From assembly GCA_031761405.1 (NCBI GenBank), contig JASEVX010000013.1:45935964-45999963 (forward strand): a stretch of 64,000 nucleotides of DNA. Reading direction: 5' to 3'. The first letter of the stretch is position 1. Every line of letters starts with the position of its first letter. A program made the translations under genes and the position numbers. The notes under the pieces were generated by a model. That model did not search any database, was not told the DNA's origin, and saw only the letters and a list, made by a program, of their open reading frames with translations. Of this stretch, positions 61,901 through 64,000 are shown one piece after another. Source of the stretch: Serripes groenlandicus (lineage: Eukaryota > Mollusca > Bivalvia > Cardiida > Cardiidae).

Positions 61901-63501
61901 CTTATTTGTTCCTAGGTTCATGTATACCAAATTTAATTTAAAAATGTTGAATGGTTATAAGGTAGGGTTAAGTTCTGCACAAGACGATGCCAAGGGTATC
62001 ATAATAGCCTTTTTTTTCTTTGAAAAACCGGCAAGCTAAAAATGATCAAAAAAGCTTTTAAGTGTTTAAGTATTACTTAGCGCTAAGAAAATTTGGTCGT
62101 GTCGGACCCAGGTCTCTTGCTTTGAAGGCCGACACTCAAACCACTTCATCATGGATCAGTCCGTATTTTGAGTACATTTACACAGCGGATGCGGTGAATG
62201 ACGTCAGTTCTCTGAATCCTGTTTATCAGTTCTGATCGACAAAGCTTACCTGGCTCTAGGACCTCCACCTCCTCAGGCATTCCAACTTTAGACACGTCCA
62301 GGATCACTCCAGCGTCACACAGTAGCGTCGCTATATTGACAGATTTATCGGTCTGTAGAAAGAGTTCTATATCGACCAGATCATCTGTAAGGCATAATCA
62401 TCAACATTTATTACACTACTGAAACCTCATCAACATTTATTACAGTACTGACAACCTCATCAACATTTAATACACAATTGACAATTTCATCAACATTTAT
62501 TACACTACTGAAACCTCATCAACATTTATTACAGTACTGACAACCTCATCAACATTTAATACACAATTGACAATTTCATCAACATTTATTACACTATTGA
62601 TAATTTCATCAACATTTATTACACTACTGAAACCTCATCCACATTTATTACACTACTGACAACCTCATCAGCATTTATTACACTACTGACAACCTCATCA
62701 ACATTTATTACACTTCTGACAACCTCATCAACATTTATTCCACTATTGACAATTTCATCAACATTTATTACACTACTGAAACCTCATCAACATTTATTAA
62801 ACTACTGACAATCAAATCTAACAGGAGATATTATTTCTAGTATCTAAAGTAGAAATACAAGTAAGGTCTCAGATAATGTAAGATGATTAAAGTTTTGTTC
62901 ATAACAGATATATCAGAGATGCCATTTTGAGACGATTAACTTTATATCAGAGATGTCATTTTGAGACGATTAACTTTATATCATTTATAAGCTTGAGTAA
63001 CCATTTTGTCATTTTTAGTGGAGGGTATGAAATATCTCTAAAAATCAAAAAAGTGTTTTATTGAATTGAGTTGAAAACCATTATTATCAATTTCTCTTCT
63101 TAACCCTTTCCCACATACAGCAAAAATGCAGCAGACGACTTAGAAAACAATCATGCAAAAACCTGGAAAAGCTCTATAAATGAATGTATAATTACTGAAA
63201 AAAGTTTCAAACATAGTGGAAAAAGGTGAAATTGCTCGTTTTGAAAAGTCGTCTGCTGAGGTGTCAGAATGCGTCTATATGCGGGGAAGGGTTAACACAA
63301 TGTTTTCAAAAGCCACCATCTTTCGATGAGTCAAAATGTCTCTCTCTGTACAAGTATGTGAGGATATTACTTAAGTTTTCATGAACTTGCTGAAGGAGCC
63401 TCATACATACCATAGAACTGCCTGGGTACAGCAGTCAGTCCCTTATCTTCCACATGTTTGGCAAACAACACAGACGACTTGGAGCTCCACTCTGTCTCGT
63501 C
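40759..63501 (-). CDS. TDRD7-like Tudor-domain protein (3' ten exons, 592 aa)
   Basis: Joined exons on the - strand: 63411-63501, 62250-62384, 58248-58498, 55045-55143, 53213-53325, 51486-52068, 49216-49296, 47059-47157, 44372-44489, 40759-40967. Every junction is GT/AG, phases add up (1779 bases, one terminal TAA) and split codons join sensibly. Numbering from the first residue seen: 1-75 is the back half of a Tudor domain (DDLVDIELFLQTDKSVNIAT). About 84-250 is a second extended Tudor domain (WDVHVTYISSSTNSVMLRLV, IYVAHDDELYHRVRAM, VLCYFLDHGDTDHLL). 255-405 is a Ser/Pro/Thr-rich linker. About 408-592 is a third (MDVHVPFVFDPHNFV, CVYAGARDEIWARV, VSVYSVDIGEY). Three Tudors with this terminal arrangement match TDRD7, which also has N-terminal LOTUS/OST-HTH domains; those would lie past 64000. 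Tudor domains bind methylated arginine on partners, and TDRD7 scaffolds germ-cell RNA granules tied to transposon silencing and mRNA control. Other multi-Tudor proteins remain possible. The reading frame is intact. Confidence 0.88.
41082..41206 (+). mobile_element. MITE half-copies joined (family 1 left end, family 2 left end)
   Basis: TTAACCCTTTCCCACAAAAA to GAAATTGCTCAAGAC is the left half of family 1. TTAACTCTTTCAGCGCC at 41178 begins a family 2 fragment of about 25 bp. The junction falls at the TTAA. Confidence 0.75.
41877..43224. mobile_element. TA-flanked DNA transposon remnant, 1348 bp
   Basis: Inverted ends CCGTATATCCGCGGCCATAA / TTATGGCCGCGGATATACGG, with TA on each side (41875-41876, 43225-43226). 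The host repeat is continuous across it. TA duplication suggests Tc1/mariner/pogo-type transposition. It has no transposase frame. GCAAGTCGGTTGTAACTACA, GCCTATTCCAGG and GCATATAAC occur twice inside (about 41977-42070 and 42632-42722), an internal direct duplication. 42335-42420 is a family 1 MITE scrap. Confidence 0.87.
43770..43938 (+). mobile_element. Family 1 MITE with deleted core
   Basis: ACCCTTTCCCACATACAGAC and GTTGTATGTGGGAAAGGGTT, separated by a shortened middle; GTCGTCTGCTACAGAT is present. Begins a few bases after the HINE-type element ends. Confidence 0.85.
44130..44330 (+). mobile_element. tRNA-Ser-headed SINE
   Basis: Head GCTGTAGCCGAGTGATTAGC, GTCGGGGAACCGGCCCTCCC, GGGTTTGATCCCCG. 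The part encoding CAGTCGCGGC has been deleted. Antisense to the TDRD7-like gene, in the intron before its last exon. Confidence 0.85.
44372..44489 (-). CDS. TDRD7-like exon (Tudor 3, beta-barrel end)
   Basis: Acceptor GTAACTTCAG, donor GGAA|GTGAGT. Encodes VSVYSVDIGEYSVMMLSELQ, PLAAQFTVLPMMAIVGKLG. The D-x-G-x-Y and following hydrophobic pattern is the last part of the Tudor core and the start of its extended half. Confidence 0.92.
44511..44738 (-). mobile_element. Family 1 MITE, full length
   Basis: TTAACCCTTTCACACATACA to TTTGTGGGAAAGGGTTAA. It begins 22 bp upstream of the exon acceptor at 44489 in the gene's direction, so it may supply branch-point sequence. Confidence 0.93.
44760..44905 (+). 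mobile_element. Hairpin MITE, degraded
   Basis: CCCTCAGTTGTGGGTACTTG, AAATGATCGTCTCATTGAGA, AGACATAGGGTTAGAAGGTC. The foldback is imperfect and the outer ends are missing. Confidence 0.7.
44910..46456 (+). mobile_element. Interspersed element with 179-bp core array (pearl/HINE-like)
   Basis: Begins CTAGAAATACTGTGAGCAAA, GAATACCCCCC; ends TATACCCCCCCAAACTTTGT, TTGCCGGGGGGTATAAT (terminal hairpin of C/G runs). The core is eight units, the last seven exactly 179 bp apart (GTCCCTCGCA at 45125, 45304, 45483, 45662, 45841, 46020, 46199). (GACG)n-type microsatellite sits at 46364-46410. Similar architecture is known for bivalve pearl-type Helitron-related elements; the match is by structure only. 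Confidence 0.75.
46620..46710. mobile_element. Family 1 MITE scrap
   Basis: CTCCTTTTGCAACACTGTTT, ACAGTCTGCTAACAGATGCC only. Confidence 0.5.
46838..46965 (+). mobile_element. CTAGAATGGAGTGCTCC-type element with (GACA)n
   Basis: CTAGAATGGAGTGCTCCGCG, GAGCACATGTGTCACCTGCA, GTGACGAAAAAGTGTGACAG, then about 10 GACA repeats at 46908-46949. The right part is missing. It lies about 100 bp past the donor of the exon at 47059. Confidence 0.8.
47059..47157 (-). CDS. TDRD7-like exon (Tudor 3 core)
   Basis: Acceptor AATTATTTCAG, donor CTG|GTAAGT. 33 codons: MNPEEIHKGCVYAGARDEIW, ARVKVQEFVGTDL. W471 is a likely aromatic-cage residue. Confidence 0.92.
47192..47408 (-). mobile_element. Family 1 MITE, full length
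   Basis: TTAACCCTTTCCCTCATACG to TATGAGGGAAAGGGTTAA; palindrome AAATTGCTCGTTTTGAGCAA, then TTT. Confidence 0.95.
47700..47920 (-). mobile_element. Family 1 MITE, full length
   Basis: TTAACCCTTCCCCTCATACG to TGAGGCAAAGGGTTAA; palindrome partly eroded by a T-run. Confidence 0.92.
48099..48362. mobile_element. TGAGCCGTCCC-ended MITE, diverged ends
   Basis: TGAGCTGTCCCACGAGAAAA and TTTTCTCGCATGATGGTTCA. Interior ACCAACACATTCCGTCTAAG, GATTCCTGAAACAGAAAAAC. Confidence 0.88.
48425..49214. repeat. 33-bp array ending at an exon donor, about 24 units
   Basis: Unit (as on +) GAACAAGTTACTTGATTTAT, CCTATAGAATATT, with variants of 22-33 bp. The last unit runs into the donor of the exon at 49216: on the coding strand the donor GTAAGTAACTTGTTC is itself array sequence. 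Read in the gene's direction, the array begins at the first intron base. Confidence 0.93.
49216..49296 (-). CDS. TDRD7-like exon (Tudor 3), flanked by arrays
   Basis: 27 codons: CMPCDYMNTLNKLLMDMLDY, YESVSSP. Acceptor GTTATTTTTCAG, donor CCC|GTAAGT. Continues ..DPHNFV from the previous exon, giving the familiar NFV..P pattern of a TDRD7 Tudor. Both flanks are tandem arrays that touch the splice sites. Confidence 0.9.
49297..49660. repeat. About 40-bp array repeating an exon's splice acceptor, 8-9 units
   Basis: On the coding strand each unit contains GTGTTATTTTTCAGTGTATG, CC, then ATAGTCTAAACTCTCCAT. The first part equals the pyrimidine tract, AG and first eight bases of the exon at 49216-49296. 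Some copies have changed the AG (TTTACAG, TTTAAAG). Confidence 0.9.
49718..50107 (-). mobile_element. Older family 1 MITE split by a younger copy
   Basis: TTTTAACCTTCCCCAGCTTG, CTGTAGCAGACATCTTC at the left; ATAGTGGCAAAGGAAAAAAT, TAATGAGCAATTTCTCC at the right of the insertion 49761-49981. Confidence 0.75.
49761..49981 (+). mobile_element. Family 1 MITE nested in an older one
   Basis: TTAACTCTTTCCCACATATA to ATGAGGGAATGTGTTAA; palindrome AAATTGCTCAAATCGAGCAA, then TTT. Confidence 0.88.
50108..50323 (-). mobile_element. Family 1 MITE, near-complete
   Basis: TTAAATCCTTTCCCACATAC to GCTGGGAAAGGGTGAA. It abuts the older MITE to its left. A further GCCTGCTGCAGATGCC..AGGAAAGGATTAA fragment lies at 50378-50427. 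Confidence 0.85.
50535..50820 (+). mobile_element. tRNA-Asp-headed SINE, full length
   Basis: Head GAGCCCGGGTAGCTCAGTCA, loop CTGTCAA, GTGAGTTCGAACCCCAGCTT. Tail GGCTGCCGTGATATGACTGA, GGCGTTAAACCCCAATCAAT. Antisense to the TDRD7-like gene. Confidence 0.93.
50830..51010. mobile_element. Diverged GAGCCAGTGCATGAG-type MITE
   Basis: GAGATGGTACAAGTTGGGTT, AACAGTGTAGAACCAGATCT, then CTTGTCAACTTGTGC. The ends are eroded. Confidence 0.6.
51071..51296 (-). mobile_element. Family 1 MITE, full length
   Basis: TTAAACCTTTCCCTCATACG to TATGAGCGAAAGGGTTAA; half of the central palindrome is lost (GCTCGTTTTCTTC). Confidence 0.9.
51298..51420 (+). mobile_element. Hairpin MITE, left end missing
   Basis: AACCCTATGTTGTGGGTACT, CAAACCAATCGCCTCACTGA, TTTTGAGTACCCACAACCTA. 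It begins directly after the family 1 MITE. Confidence 0.8.
51486..52068 (-). CDS. TDRD7-like large exon (end of Tudor 2, linker, start of Tudor 3)
   Basis: Acceptor TTGTTATTTCAG, donor GTG|GTAAGA. 583 bases. Starts GEIPSLVLYDTSTDTEVNIN, the end of Tudor 2. Then a roughly 150-residue linker rich in Ser, Pro and Thr (SPRVSSPFPDRVASPAPGSR, SPSSLSVSSTPALTPPPFQL), probably disordered. It ends GGYMDVHVPFVFDPHNFV, opening Tudor 3. No arginine-glycine methylation motif is seen. Confidence 0.93.
52209..52330 (+). mobile_element. Family 1 MITE, right half
   Basis: TTTCTCCTTTTGTCACCATA, GTCGTCTGCTGCAGATTTGT, GGGGAAGGGTTAA. Confidence 0.8.
52375..52568 (+). mobile_element. Hairpin MITE
   Basis: AGGTCCAGATAAGGAGGGGT to CCCCTTATCTAGAGCTTTG; the foldback is CCCTTTGTTGTGGATACACA / GAGTACCCATGACATAGGG, imperfect. 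A partial foldback (GTGGGTACTCAAAACAGTGT) precedes it at 52335. Confidence 0.8.
52678..52940 (-). mobile_element. tRNA-Pro-headed SINE
   Basis: On -: CCCCGATGGTGAAGTGGTAG, CATCCGCTTCAGGCGCGGGA, GGTTCGATGATCCCTGG (3-base insertion in the B-box arm). Same strand as the gene. Confidence 0.88.
52995..53135 (+). mobile_element. Family 1 MITE with shortened right arm
   Basis: ACCCTTTCCCACCAATAGAC, AAATTGCTCTAAACAAGCAA, GTATGTGGGAAAAGGGTTAA. Confidence 0.85.
53213..53325 (-). CDS. TDRD7-like exon (Tudor 2, extended part)
   Basis: Acceptor TATTTACTTCAG, donor GACAG|GTACCC. Encodes AIEIRLSGLEEVSTNVTALE, KLCDITLGKTCVAYILD and a split Arg. The QAIEIRLSGL start continues the preceding ..LPYQ, typical for extended Tudors. 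Confidence 0.92.
53462..53855 (-). mobile_element. Older family 1 MITE split by a younger copy
   Basis: AACCTCTAGCAGACGATATT, GGCAAAAATAAAGAAAGTC left of the insert. TATAATTGCTGAAGAAAGTT, GAATACAGTGTGGCAAAAGG, TGCAGAGGTGTCAGAAGTTG right of it. Confidence 0.78.
53530..53759 (+). mobile_element. Family 1 MITE nested in an older one
   Basis: 230 bp; TTAACCCTTTCCCTCAAATA to TATGAGGGAAAGGGTTAA. It lies 205 bp before the acceptor of exon 53213-53325. Confidence 0.93.
53900..54078 (+). mobile_element. CTAGAATGGAGTGCTCC-type element, short form
   Basis: Complete ends: CTAGAATGGAGTGCTCCGCG, AGTAATCCCTAAGTGCCTAC, CATGCTACGCAGGGTGACGC. (GACA)n at 53983-54000. The interior found at 33450-33690 is deleted. 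Confidence 0.85.
54227..54436 (+). mobile_element. Family 1 MITE, diverged
   Basis: ACAGATGCTTTCTGATTCCT, CTGCAGCAGACTACTTTTTA, GTCGTCTGCTGCAGATTTGT, GTGGGAAAGGATTA. Confidence 0.82.
54472..54691 (+). mobile_element. Family 1 MITE with a small insertion
   Basis: TTAAACCTTTCCCACATACA; CTGCAGGCTGCCAGCAGACG shows a 9-base insertion in the left arm. Right end TATGTGGGAAAGGGTTG. Confidence 0.88.
54695..55030 (+). mobile_element. Two hairpin MITEs in tandem
   Basis: A right-half copy (GAGTACCTGCAACATAGGGT, CCCCTTATCTAGAGCTG) at 54695-54795, then a full one at 54835-55030 (GGTCCAGATAAGGAGGGTTT, CACTATGTTGTAGGTATTCA, GAGTACCCACAACATAGGGT). The second ends about 18 bp from the donor of exon 55045-55143. 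Confidence 0.85.
55045..55143 (-). CDS. TDRD7-like exon (Tudor 2 core), source of an exon-derived array
   Basis: Acceptor GATATATTTGCAG, donor CAG|GTTTGT. 33 codons: VLCYFLDHGDTDHLLSEQLK, PLDPKVNCQLPYQ. The D-H-G-D motif stands where Tudor domains have D-Y/F-G. Its first 64 bases and 16 intron bases recur six times just upstream. Confidence 0.92.
55144..55640 (-). repeat. 80/81-bp array of splice acceptor plus partial Tudor exon, 6 extra units
   Basis: Acceptor repeats lie at about 55224, 55304, 55384, 55464, 55545 and 55626 (spacings 80, 80, 80, 80, 81, 81). Each keeps ATGATATATTTGCAG (one has a G to T-type change near it) and codes for CYFLDHGDTDHLLSE-like peptide before running into the next unit. 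None keeps the exon's own donor. 80-bp units shift the frame, so read-through inclusion of the whole array would not stay open. Confidence 0.93.
55641..56004. other. Intron; distant repeat pair with 61840-62030
   Basis: ATGTTGAACGGTTTTTGAGT, TATGAGGTAAGGTTAA and GACGATGTCCAAGGTATTA resemble ATGTTGAATGGTTATAAGGT, AGGGTTAAG and GACGATGCCAAGGGTATCA near 61945-62000. This is an unnamed dispersed repeat. Confidence 0.6.
56005..57150 (+). mobile_element. Helitron-like (HINE-type) element, full length
   Basis: Left end CAATAGGGCCATGATGGCCC, TAGATCGCTCACCTTAAT. Interior of 7-8 diverged units (GTGTTAACAAGATTTCCCTT, CAATTTGACCTAGTGACCTA, GACCCATATTCGAACTTGAC). Right end GTGATCACAATATTTCACCT, TGCACTTCGTGCATAGTTGA, GCTAAAA. 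No coding frame. Confidence 0.78.
57290..57482 (+). mobile_element. Hairpin MITE, best copy
   Basis: GACTAGAAAGGAGGGAGTGA to CCCCTTATCTAGAGCTCTG. The central foldback 57355-57421 (CCTATGTTGTGGGTACTCAA, AAGAATCGTCTCACTGAGAT and its mirror) has only about two mismatches over 33 bp per arm. Confidence 0.9.
57510..57740. mobile_element. GAGCCAGTGCATGAG-type MITE, diverged
   Basis: GAGCCTGTGCATGAGGAAAT, GGTACAAGTTGGCTTTTGTG, AATGTAGATCCAGATTATCT, AGCTTCTGTCAAATTGTGTA. Right end GCATTTGAGTTT-like, eroded. Confidence 0.75.
57808..57920. repeat. 28-bp minisatellite, about 4 units
   Basis: GAATTGACCTTTGCGCCAGC followed by TTATC, with GTC/GCC and TTA/TCA variants. Confidence 0.9.
58075..58210 (-). 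mobile_element. Family 1 MITE, core only
   Basis: GAAAATATTGCAATAAAAGG and palindrome AAATTGCTCGTTTGGAGCAA, then TTT. Confidence 0.65.
58248..58498 (-). CDS. TDRD7-like exon (start of Tudor 2)
   Basis: Acceptor GATCTTTCTCACAG, donor AAG|GTCAGT. 251 bases: ALVLPEDKEWDVHVTYISSS, TNSVMLRLVGDLFSDKLDIF, then IVEGGIYVAHDDELYHRVRA. Y147 stands where most Tudor cages have Trp or Tyr before R-x-x-V. Confidence 0.93.
58522..58725 (+). mobile_element. Family 1 MITE, shortened
   Basis: TTAACCCTTTCCCACCTGTA to CGTATGTGGGAAAGAGTTAA; palindrome intact at about 58589-58616. The acceptor of exon 58248-58498 is 20 bp away. Its right TTAA is shared with the next MITE. Confidence 0.92.
58722..59155 (-). mobile_element. 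Family 1 MITE hosting another copy
   Basis: TTAACCCTTTCCCACTTACA, GCAAAAGGAGAAAATGTTCA, GAGCAATTTCTCAT up to the insertion at 58870. Resumes CCACAATGTTTTCAATAGTC, GTCTGCAGCAGATGCATCTA, GTAGGAAAGAATTAA. Confidence 0.9.
58870..59097 (-). mobile_element. Family 1 MITE nested inside the previous one
   Basis: 228 bp from TTAA to TTAA; TTAACCCTTTCCCTCTTACA and TATGAGGAAAAGGGTTAA. Removing it rejoins the host copy at the point where other copies read TCTCCTTTTGCCACAATG. Confidence 0.95.
59275..59485 (+). mobile_element. tRNA-Ser-type SINE with repeated tail segment
   Basis: Body GGTGAAATGCCCGTTGGCAA, CCTAGCCTAGTACTGGTAAG. Then four copies of CTGGCACCGTGATATAACTG, AA in tandem (59377-59462) where other SINEs have one. 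The tRNA head is reduced to TTTGATCTCCGGTTGTGGC. Confidence 0.85.
59505..60445 (-). mobile_element. Family 1 MITE interrupted by a Helitron-like element
   Basis: TTAACCCTTTCCCACATACG, GAACATATTTTGTCAAA at the left; ATAGAAAATCTCTATAATTG, GGATAACCTGTGACTAAAAG, GAAATAATTG at the right. The right half is cut off by an inverted fragment of the same inserted element. Confidence 0.85.
59567..60368 (+). mobile_element. Helitron-like (HINE-type) element with exact boundaries
   Basis: Left end CAAGAGGGCCATGATGGCCC, TAGTTCGCTCACCTTA; right end ATGCTCACCTTGCACTTCGT, GCATAGGTGAGCTAAAA. The host MITE sequence on both sides fixes the ends to within 1-4 bases. About two and a half internal units of roughly 330 bp (GCGGCCATGTTTTTTCAACA, TTTAAATCGGGCCAGCACTT, GAAAGGGGACCACCTTAGGA). 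No coding frame. No clear target duplication, as expected for Helitrons. Confidence 0.82.
60446..60522 (-). mobile_element. Inverted left-end fragment of the Helitron-like family
   Basis: TCTTGATGTGTTTTGCATTG, CAGTACATTGTATAATTAAG, GTGAGCGATCCAGGGCCATC, ATGGCCCTCTTG. It is the 5' end of the 56005-type element on the - strand. Confidence 0.85.
60670..60801 (+). mobile_element. Family 1 MITE, middle part
   Basis: GATGCATTTGCAGCAGTAGA, CTTTTGAATACATTGTGACA; stops where the next MITE inserts. Confidence 0.7.
60802..61019 (-). mobile_element. Family 1 MITE, full length
   Basis: TTAACCCTTTCCCTGATACG to TATGAAGGAAAGGGTTAA; AAATTGCTCGTTTTGAGCAA, then TTT. Confidence 0.93.
61086..61502 (-). mobile_element. 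tRNA-Asp-type SINE interrupted by a MITE in its tail
   Basis: (GATT)n tail at 61088-61100, then the MITE, then TGCTGTTTTCAACAATATTT, CAGTCATATCACAACAGCAA, CACACCAGTTCTCCACACAA, up to GTCAAAACCCCTGTATTGAC. The head is truncated. Confidence 0.85.
61104..61299 (+). mobile_element. Family 1 MITE inserted at a SINE TTAA
   Basis: 196 bp with the central palindrome deleted (GAAATTGCACAAAACATTTA). Ends TTAACCCTTTCCCTCATATA / TATGAGGGAAAGGGTTAA. Excising it with one TTAA restores the SINE tail (cf. GGTTTAACGCCGTTTTCA). Confidence 0.95.
61503..62249. other. Intron without recognised gene; tRNA-like trace
   Basis: AT-rich. 62095-62160 reads on the - strand as TGATGAAGTGGTTTGAGTGT, CGGCCTTCAAAGCAAGAGAC, a degenerate tRNA-like head. 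61840-62030 is the repeat related to 55780-55980. Confidence 0.5.
62250..62384 (-). CDS. TDRD7-like exon (rear of the first Tudor seen)
   Basis: Acceptor GATTATGCCTTACAG, donor CCAG|GTAAGC. 45 codons: DDLVDIELFLQTDKSVNIAT, LLCDAGVILDVSKVGMPEEV, EVLEP. The V-x-L-x-x-T-x-x-x-x-x-N-I pattern ends an extended Tudor. Confidence 0.9.
62398..62815. repeat. 30-bp array next to an exon acceptor, about 14 units
   Basis: Unit CATCAACATTTATTACACTA followed by CTGACAACCT, with 28-bp variants lacking CA. The array starts 13 bases upstream of the acceptor of exon 62250-62384 and must contain or replace its branch-point region. Confidence 0.93.
62905..62990. repeat. Short direct duplication
   Basis: ATATCAGAGATGCCATTTTG, AGACGATTAACTTT twice in tandem. 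Confidence 0.85.
63060..63350 (-). mobile_element. Older family 1 MITE hosting another copy
   Basis: GAATTGAGTTGAAAACCATT, ATCAATTTCTCTTC left of the insertion. CACAATGTTTTCAAAAGCCA, GATGAGTCAAAATGTCTCTC right of it. Confidence 0.75.
63100..63295 (-). mobile_element. Family 1 MITE nested in the previous one
   Basis: TTAACCCTTTCCCACATACA to ATGCGGGGAAGGGTTAA. It inserted at the same internal point of its host as the copy at 58870. Confidence 0.93.
63411..63501 (-). CDS. TDRD7-like exon, first one inside the window
   Basis: Acceptor GACTTTATTTCAG, donor TATG|GTATGT. 91 bases: DETEWSSKSSVLFAKHVEDK, GLTAVPRQFY. Phase 0 at its start is assumed from the open frame; the upstream exons are outside the window. 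Confidence 0.85.
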
Positions 63502-63696
63502 CTGAAATAAAGTCAAACCTGTGCTAAAGACCACCTTTGTATAGCAATTCCCTGTCTATAGCAACCACACTTTTAATTTCCCAATTACTCATTTTCTGCA
63601 TAAATTGACCCTGAAGATAAAGACCACATGTGGACAAAGGCTAAATTGGTCTCTTCCCATGGGTGGTCTTTAAACACAGGTTGGACTGTATAACAT

Positions 63697-63942
63697 ATGA
63701 GCTGGTGCATGAGAAAAGGTACAAGTTGGCATTTTTAAACAGTGTAGGGTCAGATCATTTCGCACAACTCTTTATCAGAATCTACACAACTTGATAGAAT
63801 CTTCTAACAAATGTGTGTTATTAGTAGTATTATGTGAACAGTGTAGATCTCAATCAGACTGTGCAGATGCACAGGCTGATCGAGATCTCTACTGTTCACA
63901 AAAGTCAACGCATACCTTTTCTCATGTACTGGCTCATATGTT
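63697..63942. mobile_element. GAGCCAGTGCATGAG-type MITE, best copy
   Basis: ATGAGCTGGTGCATGAGAAA, AGGTACAAGTTGG and the mirror CATACCTTTTCTCATGTACT, GGCTCAT. Inside, AGTGTAGATCTCAATCAGAC and GCTGATCGAGATCTCTACTG form a second foldback. Confidence 0.85.
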
Positions 63943-64000
63943 AAGACTTCATATAAAATAGTAGTAATTTTTTTTTTTTTAAACTAAACAAGAACATGTT

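Overview
This window is eukaryotic, animal and most likely molluscan (a bivalve fits best). It is AT-rich and has spliceosomal introns with clean GT/AG boundaries. It is crowded with tRNA-derived SINEs, several MITE families, Helitron-like elements with internal tandem repeats, and many minisatellite or satellite arrays. I see no prokaryotic features, no rRNA and no convincing free-standing tRNA. The molluscan assignment is an inference from repeat style, and I cannot name a species. A 200-base run of N at 8714-8913 is an assembly gap.

Two protein-coding genes can be reconstructed. (1) A complete two-exon BTB/POZ-domain gene on the + strand (exons 23420-23672 and 29486-30033, 266 aa), whose 5.8-kb intron holds a 32-copy array made from a tRNA-like SINE head. 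(2) The 3' part of a TDRD7-like Tudor-domain gene on the - strand (ten exons between 63501 and 40759, 592 codons plus stop, all phases consistent). It covers the end of one Tudor domain and two further extended Tudor domains. Its N-terminal part should lie beyond position 64000. TDRD7 family proteins are scaffolds of germ granules linked to transposon control; the introns of this copy are themselves packed with transposons.

Layout: 1-6150 is mainly three tandem arrays (units of about 29, 66 and 64 bp) with SINE pieces. 6150-16030 is intergenic with MITEs, SINEs and a 34-bp minisatellite. 16040-16903 is a nearly identical 21-bp array. 16900-23400 holds SINEs, a Harbinger-like MITE and an interspersed element with a nested SINE. 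23420-30033 is the BTB gene. 30034-40750 is intergenic. 40759-63501 is the TDRD7-like gene, and 63502-64000 is its next intron.

The main theme beyond the genes is conversion of mobile elements into tandem arrays. Ends or internal pieces of MITEs and SINEs have been amplified into the 66-bp, 21-bp, 26-bp and 71-bp arrays. In the TDRD7-like gene, arrays reach right up to exon edges: one repeats a splice acceptor together with about two thirds of a Tudor exon, another repeats an acceptor with the first 8 nt of an exon. A TTAA-flanked, piggyBac-style MITE family (about 40 copies and fragments, both strands) repeatedly inserts into its own older copies.
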